Of a DNA stretch of 64,000 nucleotides, positions 8,921-23,300 are shown piece by piece. Source of the stretch: Massilia agilis (GTDB lineage Bacteria > Pseudomonadota > Gammaproteobacteria > Burkholderiales > Burkholderiaceae_D); contig NZ_JANUHB010000001.1 in assembly GCF_024756255.1 (NCBI RefSeq), positions 1,116,001 to 1,180,000 of the forward strand, in the 5' to 3' direction. Under the pieces are notes generated by a model. That model was not told where the DNA came from and did not search any database. It saw only the letters and a program-made list of their open reading frames with translations. The first letter of the stretch is position 1. The number at the start of each line of letters is the position of its first letter. The translations under genes were made by a program, and so were the position numbers.

Positions 8921-9874
8921 ATGACGACAGTAGACAAGGACACCCTGCAACGCTTCATCTTCGAGAACGCCGCCGTGCGCGGCGAGCTCGTGGAGATTTC
9001 CAACGCCTGGCAAGAGATCCAGGCGCGCCACAACTATCCGCCCGCGGTGCGCGCGGTGCTGGGCGAGATGGTCGCGGCCGCGGCCCTGCTGTCGGCCAAC
9101 CTGAAGTTCAACGGCTCGATCGTGATGCAGATCCACGGCGACGGCGCGGTGCGCCTGTTGGTGGTCGAGTGCGATGCCGCCTTGCGCGTGCGCGCCACCG
9201 CCAAGCTGGCGCCCGATGTGGAGGTGCCGGAGCAGGCGACGATCAGCCAGCTGTTCAACGCGCACGGCAAGGGCCGCTTCGTGATCACGCTCGACCCGCA
9301 GGACAAGGTGCCGGGGCAGCAGCCGTACCAGGGTATCGTGCCGCTGGTGGGCGAGGATATGGCGACCGTGATCGAGAACTACATGCTGCGCTCGGAGCAG
9401 ATGGATACCAAGCTGTGGCTGGCAGCGGACGACAAGGTCGCGCGCGGCTTGCTGCTGCAGAAGCTGCCGCGCAACAGCAACGTGGAGGGCCAGGTCCGCC
9501 AGGCCACCGAAGAGGAAGACCTCGAGACCTGGAACCGCGCGGTGTCGCTGGCCAGCACGCTCAAGCGCGACGAGATGCTCGTCACCGACATCGCCACGCT
9601 GATGCGGCGCCTGTTCTGGGAAGAGACGCTGCGCGTGTTCGACCCGGCGCATCCCGAGTTCCATTGCAGCTGCACGCGCGAGAAGGTGGGCGACATGCTC
9701 AAGATGCTGGGGCAGGCCGAGGTGGATGACGCGCTGGCCGACCTGGGCTCGCTGTCGATCAACTGCGACTTCTGCGGCAAGCACTATGCGTTCGACAAGG
9801 TCGATTGCGCGCGGCTGTTTGCCGGCGGCAGCACGGTCGATGCGACGGCGCCGGCCAGCGGGACCCGTCATTAA
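8921..9874 (+). CDS. hslO: Redox-regulated chaperone Hsp33
   Basis: HslO is a cytosolic holdase switched on by oxidation and unfolding. The 317-residue protein has the N-terminal substrate-binding domain (RFIFENAAVRGELVEI) and the C-terminal zinc switch, with CSC in EFHCSCTREKV and CDFC in INCDFCGKHYAF, the four conserved cysteines. The start follows the gamma-carbonic-anhydrase stop by 3 bases, so translation is probably coupled. A family B repeat begins 3 bases after the stop codon. Confidence 0.96.
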   Translation: MTTVDKDTLQRFIFENAAVRGELVEISNAWQEIQARHNYPPAVRAVLGEMVAAAALLSANLKFNGSIVMQIHGDGAVRLLVVECDAALRVRATAKLAPDVEVPEQATISQLFNAHGKGRFVITLDPQDKVPGQQPYQGIVPLVGEDMATVIENYMLRSEQMDTKLWLAADDKVARGLLLQKLPRNSNVEGQVRQATEEEDLETWNRAVSLASTLKRDEMLVTDIATLMRRLFWEETLRVFDPAHPEFHCSCTREKVGDMLKMLGQAEVDDALADLGSLSINCDFCGKHYAFDKVDCARLFAGGSTVDATAPASGTRH

Positions 9875-9877
9875 CCC

Positions 9878-9950
9878 GTAGGGTGGGCTCTCGAGCCCAC
9901 GCGGACGCACGCGGCGCGTGAGAACGCGTGGGCACAAGTGCCCACCCTAC
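9878..9950. repeat. Family B palindromic repeat, inverted pair
   Basis: GTAGGGTGGGCTCTCGAGCC and CACGCG are mirrored by CGCGTGGGC, AAGT and GCCCACCCTAC. It lies directly after the hslO stop and 18 bases before the thioesterase start, so it fills the intergenic space of two same-strand genes. Confidence 0.85.
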
Positions 9951-9968
9951 CCGACAAACGACAACAAT

Positions 9969-10397
9969 ATGCGCGACACGCCCCGCTCCGCCTTTCCGCA
10001 CTTTTGCGAAATTGCGACCCGCTGGATGGACAACGATGTGTACGGCCACGTCAACAACGTCCATTACTACAGCTATTTCGATACGGCGGTGAACCGCTTC
10101 CTGATCGAGCGCGGCGTGCTCGATATTCATGGCGGCGAGGTGGTCGGGTTCGTGGTGGAGACCGGGTGCGCGTATTTCGCGCCGGTGGTGTTTCCCGATA
10201 CCGTGCACGTGGGCGTGCGCGTGGCAAAGCTGGGCAATTCGAGCGTGAAGTACGAGATCGCGCTGTACCGGAATGACGAGCCGCTGCCGTCGGCCGCCGG
10301 GCATTTCGTGCATGTGTACGTGGACCGCAAGAGCAACCGGCCGGTGCCGATCCCGGCGCCGGCGCGGGCGGTGCTGGCGGGGCTGTGCGTCGCCTGA
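9969..10397 (+). CDS. Acyl-CoA thioesterase, 4HBT hotdog family
   Basis: A 142-residue single hotdog-fold thioesterase of the 4-hydroxybenzoyl-CoA thioesterase/YbgC group. The catalytic-aspartate motif appears as [20 protein letters not shown], followed by the long central helix. Such enzymes hydrolyse acyl-CoA thioesters in the cytosol; the acyl chain is not predictable. ATG 9969 was preferred because the in-frame extension upstream is translated repeat sequence. The gene is alone between two repeats and the exported protein that follows. Confidence 0.88.
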   Translation: MRDTPRSAFPHFCEIATRWMDNDVYGHVNNVHYYSYFDTAVNRFLIERGVLDIHGGEVVGFVVETGCAYFAPVVFPDTVHVGVRVAKLGNSSVKYEIALYRNDEPLPSAAGHFVHVYVDRKSNRPVPIPAPARAVLAGLCVA

Positions 10398-10489
10398 GTT
10401 GGCGGTACGGCGTTTGCCGTTGCAATTGAAGACAATCTGGTCGGAACGCATGGTGCAGAATGCTGTTTTTTGGGAAGGCAAAGGCACAT

Positions 10490-11248
10490 ATGCACGTCGC
10501 GACCCTCAAATCCCTTCTTCTGGCCACCCTGGCCGCCGCGGCACTGAACGCGGGCGCCGCCGTCCATAGCATCGACGTAGGTACGCCCCTGCCGCGCTTT
10601 GCGCTGGTCAAGCCGGGGGTGCACCGCTACCTGCGCTACGTGCGCGATGGCGAGTCGAACAAGCCGATCGACATCTGGATGCGCGAGGTGCGCTTCGAGC
10701 AGCGCGACGGCAAACAGCTGCTGCGCGTGCGCCAGCGCTGGGATGGCGTGGCGCCCGGGCCGTACACGCTGTGGCTCGATTCGTGGTTCGAGCCGGGCAC
10801 CTTCCGGCCGATCTCGCATGAGCGCACCAGCGAGCGCGATGGCAAGCGCAAGGTCGAGGGCTTCGTGTTTGCGCCGGACCGGGTCACCGGGATGAAGGAC
10901 CTGGCGGACAACGTGCAGAAGGACCTGGTCGTCGAGTCGGGCGAGCCGACCTTCAACTTTGAAACCGATATCGAGTTCCTGCAGGCGATGCCGATGGCCG
11001 AGGGCGAGGAGTTCCGCATCAATTTCTACCATCCGGGCGGGCCGGCGCCGCAGCGCTATACGTGGAAGGTGGTGGGATCGGAGAGCATCAGCGGGCCGGC
11101 CGGGCCGGTCGAGTGCTGGGTGCTGACCACCGATTACAACCGGCCGGGGACGGTGTCGAAGTTCTGGTTCGCGAAGGGCGCGCAGGTGATGGTGCGGCAG
11201 GAGAGCGTCACGCCCAAGGGCGTGCTGGTGAAGACGCTGATCGAGTGA
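10490..11248 (+). CDS. Exported protein, DUF3108-like
   Basis: A 252-residue protein with a cleavable signal peptide (hydrophobic core LLLATLAAAALNAGAA, likely cleavage near residue 25), so it is probably periplasmic. The rest is beta-rich and ends with a segment like those in DUF3108 proteins (ECWVLTTDYNRPGTVSKFWF). Function unknown. ATG 10490 is chosen for its purine-rich GGGAAGGCAAAGG leader and because it puts the signal peptide at the N-terminus; an ATG 30 bases upstream is possible. A family B repeat follows the stop directly. Confidence 0.72.
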   Translation: MHVATLKSLLLATLAAAALNAGAAVHSIDVGTPLPRFALVKPGVHRYLRYVRDGESNKPIDIWMREVRFEQRDGKQLLRVRQRWDGVAPGPYTLWLDSWFEPGTFRPISHERTSERDGKRKVEGFVFAPDRVTGMKDLADNVQKDLVVESGEPTFNFETDIEFLQAMPMAEGEEFRINFYHPGGPAPQRYTWKVVGSESISGPAGPVECWVLTTDYNRPGTVSKFWFAKGAQVMVRQESVTPKGVLVKTLIE

Positions 11249-11250
11249 TC

Positions 11251-11350
11251 GTAGGGTGGGCAGGTTTCCTGCCCACGCGGTGATACGTGACGCGTGAGCG
11301 GCCGTGCTCGCGCTGGTTGAACGCGTGGGCAGCAGAGCTGCCCACCCTAC
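11251..11350. repeat. Family B palindromic repeat, inverted pair with longer centre
   Basis: GTAGGGTGGGCAGGTTTCCT followed by GCCCACGCG is mirrored by CGCGTGGGCAGC and CTGCCCACCCTAC across about 40 bases. It lies between the convergent exported-protein gene and the small antidote-like gene. Confidence 0.85.
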
Positions 11351-11361
11351 GGGTGCCGGTG

Positions 11362-11619
11362 TCAGTGCGGCCGCGTGCCGGGCAGGTAGAGGTCGATCAC
11401 CTTCATGATCGCCAGCGTCATGTCCAGCGGCAGTTCGCCGTTCAGCAGCGCGTCGCCCAGCTGCTGGCGCGGGAAGCCGGCAGCGGCGGCCAGTTCGGCC
11501 GCGGCGGGGGATACGGCAACGTCGGACAGCGCTTTCGTGATCGCATGCGGGTCGCCCGATTCGAAGGCGTCGGCCAGGTGCACGGCGATCGCTTCCAGGG
11601 TGTCGAGTGGGTCGGCCAC
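11362..11619 (-). CDS. Small HTH protein resembling addiction-module antidotes (orphan)
   Basis: An 85-residue acidic protein. From residue 12 onward it follows the pattern of the HigA-like 'probable addiction module antidote' family: a helix with a GDP turn (LADAFESGDPHAITKALSDVA), an A-E-L-A-x-x-A-G-F segment in the place of the first helix of the HTH, and a final ITM-like helix (LDMTLAIMKVIDLYL). No toxin-like reading frame adjoins it: it is 4 bases downstream of ftsB, at the end of the pyrG-kdsA-eno-ftsB run. It may be a domesticated regulator. Family assignment is by pattern only. Confidence 0.6.
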   Translation of the reverse strand: MADPLDTLEAIAVHLADAFESGDPHAITKALSDVAVSPAAAELAAAAGFPRQQLGDALLNGELPLDMTLAIMKVIDLYLPGTRPH

Positions 11620-11623
11620 GGCG

Positions 11624-11974
11624 TTAGTCCTCGAGGGGCTTGCCCTTCTTGTCGGTGTCGGGCAGCGGCTTTTGCGGGGTCATGCTCGGGGCGTTCTTGT
11701 CGCCTTTCTTGAGCACCTGGACGAAGATCTCGTTCTGCTTGATCATGCCCAGCTCGTAGCGGGCGCGCTCTTCGACCGCGCCGGTGCCTTCCTTCAGGTC
11801 GCGCACTTCCGATTCAAGGTGGGCGTTGCGCGCCTTGAGCGCCTCGGTCTTCTGGCGCATGGCGTCGACCTGCGCTTCCAGGTCCGATACGGTCAGCCAG
11901 CTGCCTTTCCCCAGCCACAACGGGTACTGGATCAGCAGCAGCAGCGCAACCAGGGCGAGCGTGATCAGGCGCAT
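11624..11974 (-). CDS. ftsB: Cell division protein FtsB
   Basis: FtsB is a bitopic inner-membrane protein of the divisome, forming a coiled coil with FtsL and activating FtsWI through FtsQ. The 116-residue protein has one N-terminal membrane helix ([18 protein letters not shown]), the conserved GKGSW junction, a coiled coil at about residues 28-62 and the [18 protein letters not shown] motif. A start 9 bases upstream (ATG 11983) is equally possible. Position directly after eno is the classic location. The lysine- and proline-rich tail beyond the motif is unremarkable for betaproteobacteria. Confidence 0.93.
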   Translation of the reverse strand: MRLITLALVALLLLIQYPLWLGKGSWLTVSDLEAQVDAMRQKTEALKARNAHLESEVRDLKEGTGAVEERARYELGMIKQNEIFVQVLKKGDKNAPSMTPQKPLPDTDKKGKPLED

Positions 11975-12018
11975 GGATCGCATACCGGCCAGCGCGTGCT
12001 GGCCGGTCCTTGGGTCGC

Positions 12019-16277
<4,259 letters not shown>

Positions 16278-18005
16278 ATGGGCTTTTTCGCCAACCTGAA
16301 TATCGGCAAGCGGCTGGGGATCGGTTTTGCGCTGGTCCTGGCCATGACGGTGCTGATCGCTGCCGTCGCGTTCTGGCGGATGAACGAGACGTCCGAGGCG
16401 ACCGCGGCGATGGCGCAGCCGATCGTCAAGGAACGCATGATCGCGGACTGGAACAAGTACATTTACACGGCCGTGCGACGCACCGCGGCCATCGTCAAGA
16501 GCAGCGATCCGGCGCTGGTGGCCTACTTCAAGGACGATGCGGCGATGACGACCGGCAAGACTGCCGAGCTGATCAAGCAAATCGAGCCGATGATCACGAG
16601 CGACGCCGAAAAGGCCTTGTACGCGAAGATGATGGTCGAGCGCAAACGCTACCGCGACGCGGTGAATGCGGCGATGAAGGCGAAAACCGAGGGCAACCAG
16701 GAACTGGCGGTCAAGGTGCTCGACGAGCAGTACACGCCGTCGGCCAACAACTACATGGCGATCCTGGACGAGCTGGTGGCCCTGCAGCGCGCCAGCATGG
16801 ACGGGCAGGTCAAGGAAAGCGAGCAAAACCAGGCCATGGGCATGCGGCTGATCGTGGGCTTGGCCGCGCTGACGGTGGTGCTGGGCACGCTGTTCGCGTG
16901 GATCCTGACCCGCAGCATCACCCGGCCGATCCGCGCGGCAGTGGAGCTGGCCGAGACCGTGGCCGCGGGCGACCTGACCCGGCGCATCGACGCCACCGGC
17001 GGCGACGAAACCGGCGCCTTGCTGCGCGCGCTGCGCCACATGAACGACAGCCTGGTCGCGATCGTGTCGCAGGTGCGCGGCGGCACCGACGCGATCGCCA
17101 CCGCGTCGGCCGAGATCAGCGCCGGCAACCTGGATTTGTCGGTGCGTACCGAGCAGCAGGCCAGCTCGCTGGAAGAGACCGCGGCGTCGATGGAGGAGCT
17201 GACCGGCACCGTGCGCAACAATGCCGAGAATGCGCGCCACGCCAACCAGCTGTCGATCGAAGCGTCGCGGGTGGCCAGCGAAGGCGGCGCGGTGGCCAGC
17301 GAGGTCACCACGACCATGGCGTCGATCAACGAATCCTCGCGCAAGATCGTGGACATCATCGGTGTGATCGACGGCATCGCGTTCCAGACGAACATCCTGG
17401 CGCTGAATGCGGCGGTGGAAGCGGCGCGCGCCGGTGAACAGGGCCGCGGCTTTGCCGTGGTGGCGGGCGAAGTGCGCACCCTGGCTCAGCGCTCGGCCGC
17501 GGCGGCGAAGGAGATCAAGGCGCTGATCGACGATTCGGTGGCCAAGGTCGCGACCGGCGCCAGGCTGGTGGACAAGGCCGGCGCGACGATGGAACAGGTG
17601 GTGACCAGCATCGCCCGCGTGACCGACATCATGGCCGAGATCACCAGCGCCAGCCAGGAGCAGACCAGCGGCATCGAGCAGGTCAACCAGGCGATCGGGC
17701 AGATGGACCAGGCGACCCAGCAGAATGCGGCACTGGTGGAGGAAGCGGCGGCTGCCGCCAGCGCGATGCAGGAACAGGCGGGCCGGCTGGCGCAGGTGGT
17801 GGGGGTGTTCAAGCTGGACCAGGCAGTAATGGCGGCAACGGCGGCAACGGCGGCTGCACCGTTGGCGGCGCGCACGGCTGCGGCCGCCCTGCCGAAGGCG
17901 GCGAAGGGAGGGACGCCGGTGGTGACGCCGGCGCGGGCGCGTGCAGCGATTGCGGGCGCGCCCCGGAAGGTCGCGGCCGGCAACGAGGAGTGGGAAGCGT
18001 TCTGA
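16278..18005 (+). CDS. Methyl-accepting chemotaxis protein
   Basis: A 575-residue inner-membrane chemoreceptor: membrane helix 1 (about 11-31), a periplasmic four-helix sensor of about 155 residues, membrane helix 2 ([20 protein letters not shown]), a HAMP domain ([22 protein letters not shown]), and the cytoplasmic signalling hairpin with the invariant tip [23 protein letters not shown] split only by the family's normal spacing. The alanine-rich linker ends in NEEWEAF, whose last five residues look like the tethering pentapeptide that recruits CheR. The ligand is unknown. GGAGAG precedes ATG 16278. Confidence 0.95.
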   Translation: MGFFANLNIGKRLGIGFALVLAMTVLIAAVAFWRMNETSEATAAMAQPIVKERMIADWNKYIYTAVRRTAAIVKSSDPALVAYFKDDAAMTTGKTAELIKQIEPMITSDAEKALYAKMMVERKRYRDAVNAAMKAKTEGNQELAVKVLDEQYTPSANNYMAILDELVALQRASMDGQVKESEQNQAMGMRLIVGLAALTVVLGTLFAWILTRSITRPIRAAVELAETVAAGDLTRRIDATGGDETGALLRALRHMNDSLVAIVSQVRGGTDAIATASAEISAGNLDLSVRTEQQASSLEETAASMEELTGTVRNNAENARHANQLSIEASRVASEGGAVASEVTTTMASINESSRKIVDIIGVIDGIAFQTNILALNAAVEAARAGEQGRGFAVVAGEVRTLAQRSAAAAKEIKALIDDSVAKVATGARLVDKAGATMEQVVTSIARVTDIMAEITSASQEQTSGIEQVNQAIGQMDQATQQNAALVEEAAAAASAMQEQAGRLAQVVGVFKLDQAVMAATAATAAAPLAARTAAAALPKAAKGGTPVVTPARARAAIAGAPRKVAAGNEEWEAF

Positions 18006-18061
18006 CCGGCCACGCGTTTGTCGCGCCCGCGCGGCAATCGCCGCGGCGGTACAGCGGGCGC

Positions 18062-18670
18062 CTAGTCCAGCGGCGCGTCGTCGAGCGCGTCGCTGGCGCG
18101 CCGCTGCGGGCAAACCCGGCGCTCGAAGGCCGGCAAGGCTTGTTCGTTGGCCTGCTCGACCAGTGCCAGCGCCGTTTTCAGGGTTTCGGACATGCAGGCG
18201 GCAGCGGCCGACATGGCCTCGGCCGGCGACACCGGGCGCGGTGCCGGCTCGCCTTCGGCCAGGCGGCGCAGGCGCGCGGCCGGTAACCACTTGTGCTCGC
18301 TTGGCAGCAGCACCCAGACCTCGCGCCACGCATTGCGGCCCTTGCCGCCCAGATCGAGCAGCATTTGGTGCGGCGACACCCGGCGCCCCCGGTAGCGGAT
18401 GCCGTCGCCTTCCACCCGCGCATATGCAGTTTCGCCCTCAACTGTTGCGCGCAGTTCCGTTCCCTCTGGCAAAAACAAGGTTTTCCATTGATAGCCGCGC
18501 GTTGGCGTTGGCGCCAGCATGGTGAACTGGCCGCGCTCGCATGCCATCCATTGATTGATGGCCATGGTGGCGGCGTCGGCAGGTGAGAGCTTGCTGCCAC
18601 TTTCCTTAAGGAAGGCGGCAAGGCGGCGCAGCGCGTGGGTGGGGGGCAGGCAGTCGGATGGCGCTTCCAT
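18062..18670 (-). CDS. Hypothetical protein, 202 aa
   Basis: I do not recognise this family. The 202-residue protein has no signal peptide or membrane segment. It begins with a helical, charged region (ALRRLAAFLKESGSKLSP), has a central part of likely beta-structure around GIRYRGRRVSPHQMLLDLGG and REVWVLLPSEHKWLPA, and ends in an alanine-rich helix. The start at ATG 18670 is marked by an unusual leader: a long imperfect inverted repeat begins on the next base upstream. It is convergent with the chemoreceptor gene 56 bases away. Confidence 0.6.
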   Translation of the reverse strand: MEAPSDCLPPTHALRRLAAFLKESGSKLSPADAATMAINQWMACERGQFTMLAPTPTRGYQWKTLFLPEGTELRATVEGETAYARVEGDGIRYRGRRVSPHQMLLDLGGKGRNAWREVWVLLPSEHKWLPAARLRRLAEGEPAPRPVSPAEAMSAAAACMSETLKTALALVEQANEQALPAFERRVCPQRRASDALDDAPLD

Positions 18671-18776
18671 TCTCTTTTTCGCTCCGCTTTTTGTCTCTTT
18701 CTGTCGATTTGACTCTCGCGCAGCGGACGAGTTCAAAATCGACGAAAAGAGACAGAAAGAGGACGCGAAAAGAGAC
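18671..18776. repeat. Long imperfect inverted repeat in a gene leader
   Basis: The left arm (about 18671-18715, CTCTTTTTCGCTCCGC, TTTTTGTCTCTTTCTGTCGA) and the right arm (about 18729-18776, ATCGACGAAAAGAGACAGAA, AGAGGACGCGAAAAGAGAC) are reverse complements over some 45 bases with small bulges, around a 13-base centre. It is AT/purine-skewed, unlike the window's two repeat families. Transcribed on the minus strand it would form a long hairpin directly before the 202-aa gene's start codon. Confidence 0.75.
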
Positions 18777-18880
18777 AAGAAGCGCCATTGGCGCGGATGG
18801 GCATCCCCCGCCCCGGGGGCGCCGTTGACCCAATGCATGGGATGGCCGGTATCCCTGGCCGTGGCCGACTGCCGGAGCTG

Positions 18881-20206
18881 TTACTTCTTGTTGAACAGGT
18901 CCAGCAGCAAAGCGGTCTCTGCCGTGATTGCCGTACGGATTGCGGGAACGTAGTCCGGCGCCCATTGCGGGGAGTGCGGCATCGGCAGGCTGGTCAGGCT
19001 GACGCCTTTGGCGCGGGCATCGGCCAGCCGGGACGCGGGCACCGCCCCGAACTGTAGAATCAATGTCTTGACGCCAGGCTGTACGTAATTGCCGAAATCG
19101 TCAGAGGCCATGCGCGCCGGGACTTCGACCACGTTCTGTTCACCCAGCACGTCGCGCAGTACGCCAACCGCGCGGGCGGTCAAGTGCGGTTCGTTGTAGA
19201 CCGCTGCCGCGCTCGCCGTGACTTCAACCAGCGGCTCCCTTGGCGCACCGGCCGCCAGCGCGACCCCTTTCGCAACCCGCTCGATGCCGTCCAGGACGCG
19301 CTGGCGCGTGGCCGCGTTCGTCGTGCGAATGCTCACTCCCAGCTTCACCTGGTCGGGAATGATGTTCGGCCTGCTGCCGCCGTGAATGCTGCCGACCGTG
19401 ATCACCATCGGCTCGCTCGGGTCCTGCTCGCGCGAGACCAGTGTCTGCAATGCTTCCACCAGCCGGGCCGCCTGCACCACCGGGTCGGCGGTGTTGGCCG
19501 GCGCGGCGCCGTGCCCGCCCTTGCCGAACACGGTGATGGCCAGCGCATCGTACCCGACACGGAAGTAGCCGCTGCGATAGCCGACCTGCCCGGCCGCGGC
19601 GAACGGCTCGTCGTGCATGGTCAGCGCATAGTCCGGTTTGGGAAAGCGCGTGAACAGCCCGTCGCGCAGCATCGCCAACGCGCCCTGCACGGTCTCCTCG
19701 GCCGGCTGGCCCACCAGCACCAGCGTGCCGCTCCATGCGCTGCGGCTTTGTGCCATGAGCGCTGCCGTCCCATACCACGCGGCCATGTGCGTGTCATGGC
19801 CGCATGCATGCATGACCGGCACCTCCCGCCCGTCATTCAGCCCGGTTGACTGGCTCGCGTAGGGCAGTCCGGTCTTTTCCTGCACGGGCAAGGCGTCCAT
19901 CTCGGTGCGCAGCATGAGCACCGGTCCGGGGCCGTTCTTCAGCACGGCCACCACGCCGGTGCCGCCGACGCCGGTCGTCACCTCATAGCCAAGCGCGCGC
20001 ACCCGATCGGCGAGCGCGGCCGCGGTGCGATGCTCGTTCATGGCCAGCTCGGGGTGCCGGTGCAGGTCGAGATAGAGCCGCTCCACGTCCGGGAACGCGG
20101 CATCGAGCCCGGCGCGAAAGGCGGCCGGCAGTTCGGCCGCGGCGGACGGCATGACGCTGGCGGCGGCCAGCAACAGACCGGTCAGGCATAGCTGGATCGG
20201 GTTCAT
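18881..20206 (-). CDS. Exported M20-family amidohydrolase
   Basis: A 441-residue M20 amidohydrolase/carboxypeptidase of the hippurate-hydrolase or IAA-amino-acid-hydrolase group, with an N-terminal signal peptide (CLTGLLLAAASVMPSAAA) that sends it to the periplasm. Metal-binding landmarks are DLHRHPELAMNE, LRTEMDALPVQE, HACGHDTHMA and GQPAEETVQGA; the dimerisation domain lies at about 205-325. These enzymes cleave N-acyl amino acids. ATG 20206 was preferred over ATG 20212 because GGAGGG then has normal spacing (about 7 bases). It is preceded by a short AT-rich run near 20250-20285. Confidence 0.9.
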   Translation of the reverse strand: MNPIQLCLTGLLLAAASVMPSAAAELPAAFRAGLDAAFPDVERLYLDLHRHPELAMNEHRTAAALADRVRALGYEVTTGVGGTGVVAVLKNGPGPVLMLRTEMDALPVQEKTGLPYASQSTGLNDGREVPVMHACGHDTHMAAWYGTAALMAQSRSAWSGTLVLVGQPAEETVQGALAMLRDGLFTRFPKPDYALTMHDEPFAAAGQVGYRSGYFRVGYDALAITVFGKGGHGAAPANTADPVVQAARLVEALQTLVSREQDPSEPMVITVGSIHGGSRPNIIPDQVKLGVSIRTTNAATRQRVLDGIERVAKGVALAAGAPREPLVEVTASAAAVYNEPHLTARAVGVLRDVLGEQNVVEVPARMASDDFGNYVQPGVKTLILQFGAVPASRLADARAKGVSLTSLPMPHSPQWAPDYVPAIRTAITAETALLLDLFNKK

Positions 20207-20315
20207 CGGCATTCCCTCCAATGCGATGTGCCCAGCGTGCACCATCTTGCCAAATAAATAAAGTATAAAAAGTATAAATTTTATAAACTGCTGCGCCTGC
20301 GCGACAGGGGGGGCT

Positions 20316-23300
20316 TCAGCAGAAATCGCGGCTGCGCGTATCCAGCCGCCCCAGCAGCGCCGACATATCCACCAGCCGCCGCGCCACCAGGTGCCGCACC
20401 TCGCCCTGCCGCTGCCAGATGCCATACACGCCCAGCAGCGGCGCGTTCAGCACCTCGCGCCGCTGCTTTTCCACCAGGTCGGGCCAGACGATCAGGTTGA
20501 CGTTGCCGGTCTCGTCCTCCAGCGTCATGAACAGCACGCCCTTGGCGGTGCCGGGCCGCTGGCGCACCGTGACGATGCCGCAGGCGCGCGCCAGCTGGCC
20601 GTCCTGGTAGTCCATCAGCGTGGCCGCGGGCATGAAGCGCCGCGCCAGCAGCTGCGGCCGCAGCAGCGCCAGCGGATGGCGGCCCAGCGTGAGCCCCTGC
20701 GCGCGGTAGTCGCCCACGATCTCGTCGCCCTCGGACGGCGCGGGGAGCACCGGCGCCTCCTCGCGCGGCGCGGCCGGGCGCAGCAGGTCCTTGTCCGGCA
20801 CCGCGCCCACCGCCTGCCACAGCGCTTCGCGCCGGTGCCCGGCCAGCGGCTTGAGCGCGTTGGAGGCGGCCAGCACCTGCAGGTCGGCGCGGTCCAGGTG
20901 CGCGCGGCGCGCCAGGTCGGCCACGCTGTCGAACGGCCGGATCGCGCGCGCTTCCTCGATGCGCAGCGCCGCCTCCTTGCTCATCCCCCGCACCAGGGCC
21001 AGCCCGAGCCGCACCGCCGGCTGCCCCCCCGCCCCGTCGTCCCGGCGCAGGCCGGGCCCCATAGACCGCGTGCCAGCCCGCTCGGCATGGGCCCCGGCTT
21101 GCGCCGGGGCGACGGCAACTTCAATCTCCTCCAGCGTCGATTCCCAGCCGCTGATGGTCACGTCCACCGGCCGCACCTCGATGCCGTGGCGCCTGGCGTC
21201 CTGCACCAGCTGCGACGGGCTGTAGAAACCCATCGGCTGGCTGTTGAGCAGCGCGCACAAAAACGCGGACGGCTCGTGGCACTTGATCCAGGCGCTGGCG
21301 TAGGCCAGCAAGGCAAAGCTGGCCGCATGCGACTCGGGAAAGCCGTATTCGCCAAAGCCCTGGATCTGGCTGAAGATGGCCTCGGCGAACGCCAGCTCAT
21401 AGCCGCGTTCGAGCATGCCGCGCACGATGCGGTCGTAATACTTTTCCAGCCCGCCCTTGCGCTTCCAGGCCGCCATCGCGCGCCGCAGCTGGTCCGCCTC
21501 GCCCGGCGAAAAACCGGCGCCCAGGATCGCCACCTGCATCACCTGCTCCTGGAAGATCGGCACGCCCAGCGTGCGCTCCAGGGCCAGCTTCATCTCCTCG
21601 CTCGGGTAATGCACGGGCTCGAGCCCCTGGCGCCGGCGCAGGTAGGGGTGCACCATGCCGCCCTGGATCGGGCCGGGGCGCACCACCGCCACCTCGATCA
21701 CCAGGTCGTAGAAGCGGCGCGGCAGCATCCGCGGCAGCATGCTCATCTGCGCGCGCGACTCGATCTGGAACACGCCCACCGTGTCGGCCGCGCAGATCAT
21801 GTCGTAGGTGGCGGCGTCGTCCGGCGCAATGTCCTGCATCTCGAACACCGTGCCGTGGCGCTGGCTGACCAGCTCGAGCGCGCGGCGCAGCATCGACAGC
21901 ATGCCCAGCGCCAGCACGTCCACCTTCATCAGGCCCAGCTCCTCGAGGTCGTCCTTGTCCCACTGGATCACGCTGCGGTCGGCCATGGTGGCATTCTCGA
22001 TCGGCACCAGGCGCGACAGCTTGCCCTGCGCGATCACGAACCCGCCCGGGTGCTGCGACAGGTGGCGCGGGAAGCCGAGCAGCTGGTTGGCCAGCGTCGC
22101 CCACTGCTGCGATGCCGGCGCCTCCGGGTCGAGCCCGGCCTCGGCCAGGCGGTTGAGCAGGTCGGCGCGGCTGTCGAACCAGTGGTGGGTCTTGCTCACC
22201 TTTTCCACGATCGCCAGGTCGATGCCCAGCGCGCGCCCGGCGTCGCGCAGCGCGCTCTTGGGCCGGTAGCTGATCACCACCGCGGCCAGCGCCGCGCGGG
22301 TACGCCCGTACTTGTTGTAGATGTACTGGATCACTTCCTCGCGCCGCTGGTGCTCGAAATCGACGTCGATGTCGGGCGGCTCGTTACGCTCCTTGGAGAT
22401 GAAGCGTTCGAACAGCAGGTTGGCGCGCGCCGGGTCGACCTCGGTGATGCCCAGGCAGTAGCACACCGCCGAGTTGGCGGCCGAGCCGCGCCCCTGGCAC
22501 AGGATGTTGTTCGAGCGCGCAAAGCGCACGATGTCGTACACCGTCAGGAAGTAGTGCTCGTAGCGCATCTCGGCAATGAGCTGCAGCTCGTGCTCGAGCT
22601 GCGCCTGCACCTTGGCCGGGATCCCTTCGCGAAAGCGGCGGTGGGCGCCAATGTAGGTCTCGCGGCGCAAGAAGCTGGCCGCGGTCTCGCCCGCCGGCAC
22701 CACCTCGTTCGGGTATTCGTAGCGCAGCTCGTCGAGCGAGAACGTGCACAGGCCGGCAATGCGCAGCGTCTGTTCCAGCGCCGCGCGCGGGTAGATGTTG
22801 GCCAGGCGCAGGCGCGCACGCAGGTGCTGCTCGGCGTTCTGCGCCAGGCCGTAACCGCACTCAGCCACCGGCTTGCCGAGCCGGGTGGCGGCAAGCGTGT
22901 CCTGCAGCGGCTTCCTTGAACGCACGTGCATCACCACATGGCCCACCGCCACCAGAGGCAGCTGGTGCTGCCAACCCACTTCTTCCAGCGCCATGCGGTG
23001 CGCGTCGTCGAACGCGCGGTGCAGCAGGTTCAACCCGATCCACGCGCGTCCCGGGAACTGGGCCGCCATCCACGCCGCCTGCGCGTGCAGCCGGTCCACG
23101 TGCTGCGCCTCGTGCGCCGGGTAGGCCGGCAGCAGGATCGCCAGGCAGTCGGACATGCCCTGCAAGTGTTCGAAGCCCGGGCCCGGGTTGGCGATATCGC
23201 CCGGCGTGAGCAGGTAAGTGCCCTTCTCGCTGCGCGTGCGCCCCAGCGTGATCAGTTCGGACAGGTTGCCGTAGCCATTGCGGTTCTGCGCCAGCAGCAC

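Noticed and set aside
11700-11983. ftsB with a long charged C-terminal tail taken as a frameshift
   Set aside because: The frame is continuous, the family motifs are intact and such tails occur in betaproteobacterial FtsB proteins.
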